From NCBI GenBank assembly GCA_900547025.1, contig UREZ01000019.1:1-25843 (forward strand): a stretch of DNA of 25,843 nucleotides. Direction: 5' to 3'. Origin of the DNA: an uncultured Collinsella sp. GTDB lineage: Bacteria > Actinomycetota > Coriobacteriia > Coriobacteriales > Coriobacteriaceae. Below are positions 21,622 through 25,843 of the stretch, piece after piece. The notes below the pieces were generated by a model. It had not been told where the DNA came from. It did no database searches and was given only the letters and a program-made list of their open reading frames with translations. The position numbers and the translations under genes are program-made. Each line of letters starts with the position of its first letter. The first letter of the stretch is position 1.

Positions 21622-21669
21622 ATCGATTCTAATAACTATTTTCGCCATAAACTCGTTATTAGAATCGAT
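21622..21669. repeat. AT-rich 15-bp perfect inverted repeat
   Basis: ATCGATTCTAATAAC (21622-21636) is the exact complement of GTTATTAGAATCGAT (21655-21669) with an 18-nt spacer. Base composition is far more AT-rich than the surroundings. A partial third copy (ATTAGATTGTTCAAATC) lies just left of it. Confidence 0.85.
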
Positions 21670-21698
21670 GTTGGTCGATGGTCTGCGTTTGCCCAGAT

Positions 21699-21739
21699 AA
21701 AACCTACCAAAATAAACCTGTCCCTTTTTGGCAGGTTTT
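21699..21739. repeat. GTCCC-loop hairpin
   Basis: AAAACCTACCAAAA (21699-21712), 13-nt loop TAAACCTGTCCCT, TTTTGGCAGGTTTT (21726-21739); 14-bp stem with one mismatch. It has the same loop as the unit at 10167. Confidence 0.88.
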
Positions 21740-21740
21740 A

Positions 21741-21782
21741 GAAAGAGGGCGGCATGGACCTTCTGGTCATGCCGCCCTCTTC
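21741..21782 (-). terminator. Intrinsic terminator of pyrE
   Basis: A 17-bp stem with one bulged base and loop TTCT, 34 bp beyond the pyrE stop. The stem core GGCAT-G-GACC / GGTC-ATGCC is shared with the lipoprotein terminator at 16436-16477. The T-run on the minus strand is short (CTTTC), so strength is uncertain. Confidence 0.7.
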
Positions 21783-21815
21783 AAATATCAGGTTGTTGCC
21801 CTGATACCCGCGCAA

Positions 21816-22499
21816 CTATTCCTGGGCACCATATTGATTGTAGTAGGCATCGATGGCGATCTTGAGCTCGTCGTCGATGACGACCTTGCCGTCGATCTCG
21901 TGATTGTAGAGGGTCTCGACGACCTCGGTCATGGAAACGATGCTCGCGACGGGGAAGCCGTACTTGGCCTCGATCTCCTTCTGAGCGGTGGTTACGCCAC
22001 CCTTGCCGACCTCCATGCGGTTGAGAGACACGATGAGGCCCTTAATCTCGACATCGGCGGCAGCCTTGACCTTGGGATAGGTCTCGTCGATGGACTTGCC
22101 ACTGGTGGTAACGTCCTCGACCATAATCACGCGGTCGCCGTCCTGGGGCTCGTAGCCCAGCAGGTTGCCCTTGTCGGCGCCGTGGTCCTTGGCCTCCTTG
22201 CGGTCGCAGCAGTACTTGACCTCCTTGCCGTACAGCTCGTGGTAGGCAATCGCGGTCACGACAGCCAGCGGAATACCCTTGTAGGCCGGTCCAAACAGCA
22301 CGTCAAAGTCGTCGCCAAAGTTATCGTGGATGGCCTGGGCGTAATACTCGCCCAGCTTCTTGAGCTGATAGCCCGTCACGTAAGCGCCGGCGTTCATAAA
22401 GAACGGGGACTGACGGCCGCTCTTGAGCGTAAAGCTGCCGAACTTAAGGACGTCGGACTCGACCATGAACTTGATGAACTCTTGCTTGTAAGCCTCCAT
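21816..22499 (-). CDS. pyrE: Orotate phosphoribosyltransferase
   Basis: Forms orotidine 5'-monophosphate from orotate and PRPP in de novo pyrimidine synthesis; 227 aa. The PRPP-binding motif is VIMVEDVTTSGKS (core residues 127-134). FGSFTLKSGRQSPFF, FGPAYKGIPLA and the catalytic-loop region DRKEAKDHG are all in place. The ATG at 22499 has AGAGGAG five bases upstream. It stands alone, with no other pyr gene adjacent, and converges with rpiR across a repeat-filled gap. Confidence 0.97.
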   Translation of the reverse strand: MEAYKQEFIKFMVESDVLKFGSFTLKSGRQSPFFMNAGAYVTGYQLKKLGEYYAQAIHDNFGDDFDVLFGPAYKGIPLAVVTAIAYHELYGKEVKYCCDRKEAKDHGADKGNLLGYEPQDGDRVIMVEDVTTSGKSIDETYPKVKAAADVEIKGLIVSLNRMEVGKGGVTTAQKEIEAKYGFPVASIVSMTEVVETLYNHEIDGKVVIDDELKIAIDAYYNQYGAQE

Positions 22500-22629
22500 G
22501 CGGGCTCCTCTCGTAATCGCGTACGTGCCTTCCAGTTTAGCGCAGGCGAAGCGTCGATGCGGGCGCGCTTTGAGGCCACGGCATTCTGTAAAGGCTTCGT
22601 CAGAGACGATGGTTTTCCGAACAATGGGG

Positions 22630-22658
22630 TTGACACGATAAACCCCCTCGTCAAGAAT
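22630..22658 (+). promoter_or_regulatory. Probable promoter of the mgtA transcript
   Basis: A perfect TTGACA (22630-22635), a 17-bp spacer and AAGAAT (22653-22658, four of six). GGGGTT...AACCCC (22626-22646) forms an inverted repeat over the -35 box and could be an operator. The predicted start near 22665 gives a leader of about 270 nt before mgtA. Confidence 0.65.
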
Positions 22659-22724
22659 ACGGGCGAATTAAAGCGGGTACGAGATACCCAAAGCGCGCAG
22701 CGCCCGGCCTTAAGGAGGTGTGCC

Positions 22725-22796
22725 ATGGAAGGCAGCCATAGTCGAAAAACCTGCATGTCGCCCTCGGCACGCCGCGAGGATTCCATATTCGCATAA
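22725..22796 (+). CDS. Candidate leader peptide in the mgtA 5' region, 23 aa
   Basis: A short open frame with AAGGAGGTG (22712-22720) ahead of its ATG, one of the strongest ribosome binding sites in the window. It lies between the promoter at 22630 and the mgtA start, and ends at TAA 22794-22796, 141 nt before mgtA. The peptide is polar and Ser/Arg-rich (contains MSPSARRED). It is not related by sequence to MgtL of Salmonella, but position and size are comparable. It is followed by a 14-bp hairpin (22818-22854). The frame is open for a long way upstream, as is common in GC-rich antisense DNA, so I rest the call on the ribosome binding site and the location. Translation is not proven. Confidence 0.45.
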   Translation: MEGSHSRKTCMSPSARREDSIFA

Positions 22797-22817
22797 GCGC
22801 CACCGGTAGATCGCCAA

Positions 22818-22854
22818 AACCACCACAAAGGTGCCTGTCCCCTTTGTGGTGGTT
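22818..22854. repeat. GTCCC-loop hairpin in the mgtA leader
   Basis: AACCACCACAAAG (22818-22830) pairs with CTTTGTGGTGGTT (22842-22854), extended by one G-C pair. The loop includes GCCTGTCCC, as in the other units. It lies between the leader ORF and the mgtA ribosome binding site, so it is part of the mgtA mRNA; TTTTTT appears only about 28 nt downstream, so it is not a standard terminator. Confidence 0.85.
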
Positions 22855-22937
22855 CGTGAGCACGACGTGAGCGGCATCTAGGTTTTTTGCAACTCAATAC
22901 GACACGTACGCTAACTCCCTTCAACAAGGAGGACCCT

Positions 22938-25706
22938 ATGCTGATGCTCAAAACCGCCACGGTACTCGAAGCTATCTCCAAGCGCCGCCGCACGACGCGC
23001 GCCGACGGTCACACCGGCCTTGCCAAGAACACCATATTCGCTGCCACCCATAGCACCGAGGACGCCCTCGTGCTGCTCGACGCCACGGCAAACGGCCTCA
23101 CCGCCGAGCAGGCAACCGAGCGCCTGGACGCCTCCGGCCCCAACACCATCGAGGCGCCGACCAAGACGCTCGCCCGCCGCATCGCCGACGCGTTCATCGA
23201 CCCCTTCGCCGGCATCCTCGCCGCGCTCGCTCTGATCTCGCTCTACATCGACGTGCTCGCCGTGCCCGAGCCGCAGCGCGACCCCTCCACGGTCATCGTC
23301 ATCGGCATCATGCTGCTGGTATCAGGCGGCATGAAGTTTATCCAAGAAGCCCGCAGCGGCAATGCGGCAGAGGCCCTCAAGGACCTGGTCTCCAACACCT
23401 GCACCGCCCTGCGCGACGGCGAGCTCATCGAGATCCCCTTTGACGAGCTCGTCCCCGGCGATGTGATCCGCCTCTCTGCCGGCGATATGGTTCCGGCAGA
23501 CGCCTGCATCATCACCGCGCGCGACCTGTTTGTGATCGAATCCGCACTCACCGGCGAGAGCGAGGCCGTCGAGAAGACCGCTGCCATCACCGTCGTCGAG
23601 GGTGCCGACGGCTCCGCGCTGCCGCTCTCTGCCTGCAAGAACATCGTCTTTACCGGCACCTCCGTGCAAAACGGCGCTGCCATGGCGCTTGTCGTTGCCA
23701 CCGGTTCGGACACCTACCTGGGCGGCATCGCCAAGATGCTCAACGGGCGCGGCGAGAAGAGCGCGTTTGACCGCGGCGTCTCGAGCGTCTCCATGTTGCT
23801 CGTACGCCTCATGCTCGCTATGGCGCCGGCCGTCCTTGTCATCAACGCCGCCACCAAGGGCAACGTCATCGACGCGCTGCTGTTCGCCACGAGCGTAGCC
23901 GTGGGCATTACGCCGCAGATGCTCCCCATCATCGTGACCACGAGCCTGTCGCAGGGCGCCAAGGACCTCGCCCGTCTCCAGGTTATCGTCAAGGAACTGC
24001 CAGCGATTCAAAACCTGGGTGCCATGGACGTCCTGTGCTGTGACAAGACCGGCACCCTCACCGAAGACCGCATCGTGCTCGAGCGCTACCTCAACACCGA
24101 TGGCGACGAGGACACGCGTGTGCTGCGCCATGCGTTTTTGAACAGCTTCTTCCAGACCGGTCTCAAAAACCTTATCGACCTGGCCGTAATCGACCGTGCC
24201 GATGTGACGCCCTCGACCGTCGTGCCCGATTCCATGTTGGGCCAGACTCTGCGCGACCGTTATACCAAGGTCGACGAGGTTCCCTTCGATTTCTCGCGCC
24301 GTCGCCTGAGCGTAGTTGTCGCCGACTCCCAAGGCAAAACCCAGATGGTTACCAAGGGAGCTGCCGAGGAAATGCTCGAGATCTGCTCCTTTGTCGAGGT
24401 CAACGGTATCGCCCAGCCGCTCACCGAAGATAAGCTCGCCCAGATTCGCAAGCAGGTCGCCGATCTTAACGCCGAGGGCCTGCGCGTGATTGCCGTGGCG
24501 CAGAAGACCAATCCGCGCTGCGTGGGCGAGTTTGGCATTGCCGATGAGTGCGACATGGTGCTGATGGGCTTTTTGGCCTTCCTCGATCCGCCTAAAGCAA
24601 GTGCCGCGGCCGCCGTCGCCACCCTTGCGGCCAAGGGCGTGGCGGTCAAGGTCCTGACCGGCGACAACGACCGCGTCGCCGCCACCGTCTGCGAGCAGAT
24701 CGGCATCGACGCGAGCAGCGTTTTGCTCGGCTCCGAGATCGATGCGCTCGACGACGCAGAGCTTGCCGAGCGTGCCGAGAAAACCCACCTCTTCGCCAAG
24801 CTCTCGCCGCTGCAGAAGGCGCGCCTAGTGCGCGTCATGCGCGAGTTGCTCGGCCACACCGTGGGCTTTATGGGCGACGGCATTAACGACGCCGCCGCCA
24901 TGCGTGCGAGCGACTGCGGCATCTCGGTCGATTCGGCCGTCGACATTGCCAAGGAATCCGCCGATATCATCTTGCTTCAGAAGGACCTGGGTGTGCTCGA
25001 GCGCGGCATCATCGAAGGCCGCCGCACCTACGGCAACCTACTCAAGTACCTCAAGACCACGGTGAGCTCCAACTTTGGCAACGTGCTGTCCGTGACCGTC
25101 GCGAGCCTGTTCTTGCCGTTTTTGCCCATGAGCGCCCTGCAGCTGGTGCTGCTGTCGCTCGTCTACGAGATCGTGTGCATCGCGCTGCCGTGGGACACCG
25201 TCGACGAAGCCTGGACTGCCCGTCCGCGTGCTTGGGACGCCGCGTCCATCAAGGGCTTTATGCTCGAGCTGGGCCCCGTGAGCTCGCTGTTTGATATCGT
25301 GACCTTCGCCGCGCTCTACTTTGTGGTGTGCCCCGCCGCCGTAGGCGCGAGCTGGTCCGAGCTTGCCGCAGCGAGCGACGCCGCGGGCATGGCGGCCTTT
25401 GCGGCGCTCTTCCAGAGCGGCTGGTTTGTCGAGTCCATGTGGTCGCAGACGCTCGTGATCCACATGCTGCGCTCGCCGCGCCTGCCGAACCCGTGCGACC
25501 ACGCCGCCCCCGCGCTGTGCGTGCTCACCGTCCTGGGCTTGGCGCTTGTCACTTGGCTGCCGGCAAGCCCCATCGCCGATGCGCTGGGCCTCATGCCGCT
25601 GCCGGCGAGCTTCTTTGTGCTGCTCATCGGCATTGTCGCTGCTTATATTGCGCTGACCCAGCTGGCCAAGCACCGCTACATCGTCCGCCACGGCGAACTG
25701 CTGTAG
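22938..25706 (+). CDS. mgtA: MgtA-type Mg2+-importing P-type ATPase (P3B)
   Basis: Membrane transporter of 922 aa using ATP to bring Mg2+ into the cell. TGES (205-208) is in the actuator domain; the phosphorylated Asp369 is in DVLCCDKTGTLTEDRIVLE; VKVLTGDN and the hinge GDGINDAAAMRASDCGISVD (GDGIND at 646-651) follow. VGITPQMLPIIVTTSLSQGA in M4 and SSNFGNVLSVTVASLFLPFLP are characteristic of MgtA/MgtB rather than Ca2+ or heavy-metal pumps. Length is close to the E. coli protein (898 aa). The ATG at 22938 has AAGGAGG five bases upstream; an earlier in-frame start at 22887 is unsupported. The 5' leader contains a promoter, a short ORF and a hairpin. The remaining 137 bp to the window end hold a low-complexity GCC/GTT-rich stretch and no clear gene or terminator. 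Confidence 0.96.
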   Translation: MLMLKTATVLEAISKRRRTTRADGHTGLAKNTIFAATHSTEDALVLLDATANGLTAEQATERLDASGPNTIEAPTKTLARRIADAFIDPFAGILAALALISLYIDVLAVPEPQRDPSTVIVIGIMLLVSGGMKFIQEARSGNAAEALKDLVSNTCTALRDGELIEIPFDELVPGDVIRLSAGDMVPADACIITARDLFVIESALTGESEAVEKTAAITVVEGADGSALPLSACKNIVFTGTSVQNGAAMALVVATGSDTYLGGIAKMLNGRGEKSAFDRGVSSVSMLLVRLMLAMAPAVLVINAATKGNVIDALLFATSVAVGITPQMLPIIVTTSLSQGAKDLARLQVIVKELPAIQNLGAMDVLCCDKTGTLTEDRIVLERYLNTDGDEDTRVLRHAFLNSFFQTGLKNLIDLAVIDRADVTPSTVVPDSMLGQTLRDRYTKVDEVPFDFSRRRLSVVVADSQGKTQMVTKGAAEEMLEICSFVEVNGIAQPLTEDKLAQIRKQVADLNAEGLRVIAVAQKTNPRCVGEFGIADECDMVLMGFLAFLDPPKASAAAAVATLAAKGVAVKVLTGDNDRVAATVCEQIGIDASSVLLGSEIDALDDAELAERAEKTHLFAKLSPLQKARLVRVMRELLGHTVGFMGDGINDAAAMRASDCGISVDSAVDIAKESADIILLQKDLGVLERGIIEGRRTYGNLLKYLKTTVSSNFGNVLSVTVASLFLPFLPMSALQLVLLSLVYEIVCIALPWDTVDEAWTARPRAWDAASIKGFMLELGPVSSLFDIVTFAALYFVVCPAAVGASWSELAAASDAAGMAAFAALFQSGWFVESMWSQTLVIHMLRSPRLPNPCDHAAPALCVLTVLGLALVTWLPASPIADALGLMPLPASFFVLLIGIVAAYIALTQLAKHRYIVRHGELL

Positions 25707-25843
25707 CAAGAAGACGGAAAACACCCTGCCAGCTGCCGTTGCCACTACCACAGCTACCAACGCCGCTGCCGTTGCCTCTGCCGCCGCCGCAGTCTATCCC
25801 CCCAGCAGTTGCGGTGGAATAGTTCCTGTTTAAAGCCCCGTGA

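Noticed and set aside
22394..22993. 199-aa minus-strand frame across the pyrE-mgtA gap
   Set aside because: It lacks any domain and crosses the mgtA promoter, leader and a hairpin repeat; treated as a shadow frame.

Overview
The window looks like a chromosomal segment from a high-GC Coriobacteriia gut anaerobe, most likely Collinsella or a close relative. This inference rests on overall GC-rich composition, gene content (NiaR-type NAD regulation, Hyp maturation genes next to NikR, many PTS and 6-phospho-glucosidase functions) and dense intergenic hairpin repeats. No rRNA, complete tRNA, insertion-sequence transposase, phage gene or CRISPR array was found.

Layout. (1) 1-936: the 5' part of dnaK on the minus strand, cut by the window edge. 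(2) 937-1591: a gene-free stretch with a nested inverted-repeat element, then a 61-aa 2[4Fe-4S] ferredoxin (+) ending at a two-way terminator. (3) 1870-5737: the minus-strand operon nadA-nadB-nadC-niaR, the aspartate route to NAD plus its own repressor. A perfect 19-bp-arm palindrome overlaps the nadA promoter. (4) 6029-8028: an AgrA-like LytTR response regulator and an AgrC-like sensor kinase, translationally coupled. (5) 8093-9125: a degenerate uracil-DNA-glycosylase-like protein (-) and thioredoxin (+). (6) 9346-15297: a nickel/[NiFe]-hydrogenase maturation block: a small His-rich protein, NikR with a His-rich N-terminal tail, HypF, HypC, HypD and HypE. HypA, HypB and the hydrogenase subunits are not in the window. 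A HAD phosphatase follows. (7) 16550-21383: a lipoprotein, a glucose-type PTS IIA protein, a Cof-type HAD phosphatase and a GH1 6-phospho-beta-glucosidase on the minus strand, with a divergent RpiR/SIS regulator. (8) 21816-25706: pyrE (-) and a MgtA-type Mg2+ P-type ATPase (+). The ATPase has a long 5' leader containing a good promoter, a 23-codon ORF with a strong ribosome binding site, and a hairpin.

The most unusual content is intergenic. At least seven short hairpins share a 13-nt loop ending in GTCCC/T but differ in stem sequence, and one pair shows a compensatory base-pair change. A second set of larger nested inverted repeats (about 1198-1370, 16113-16284, 21421-21476) keeps constant internal blocks while the stem arms vary. 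Two intrinsic terminators of unrelated genes share the same bulged core. These could be REP/BIME-like non-autonomous elements, but nothing in the window encodes a mobilising enzyme, so that part is inference. The mgtA leader and the His-rich protein/NikR pair are the best candidates for undescribed function.
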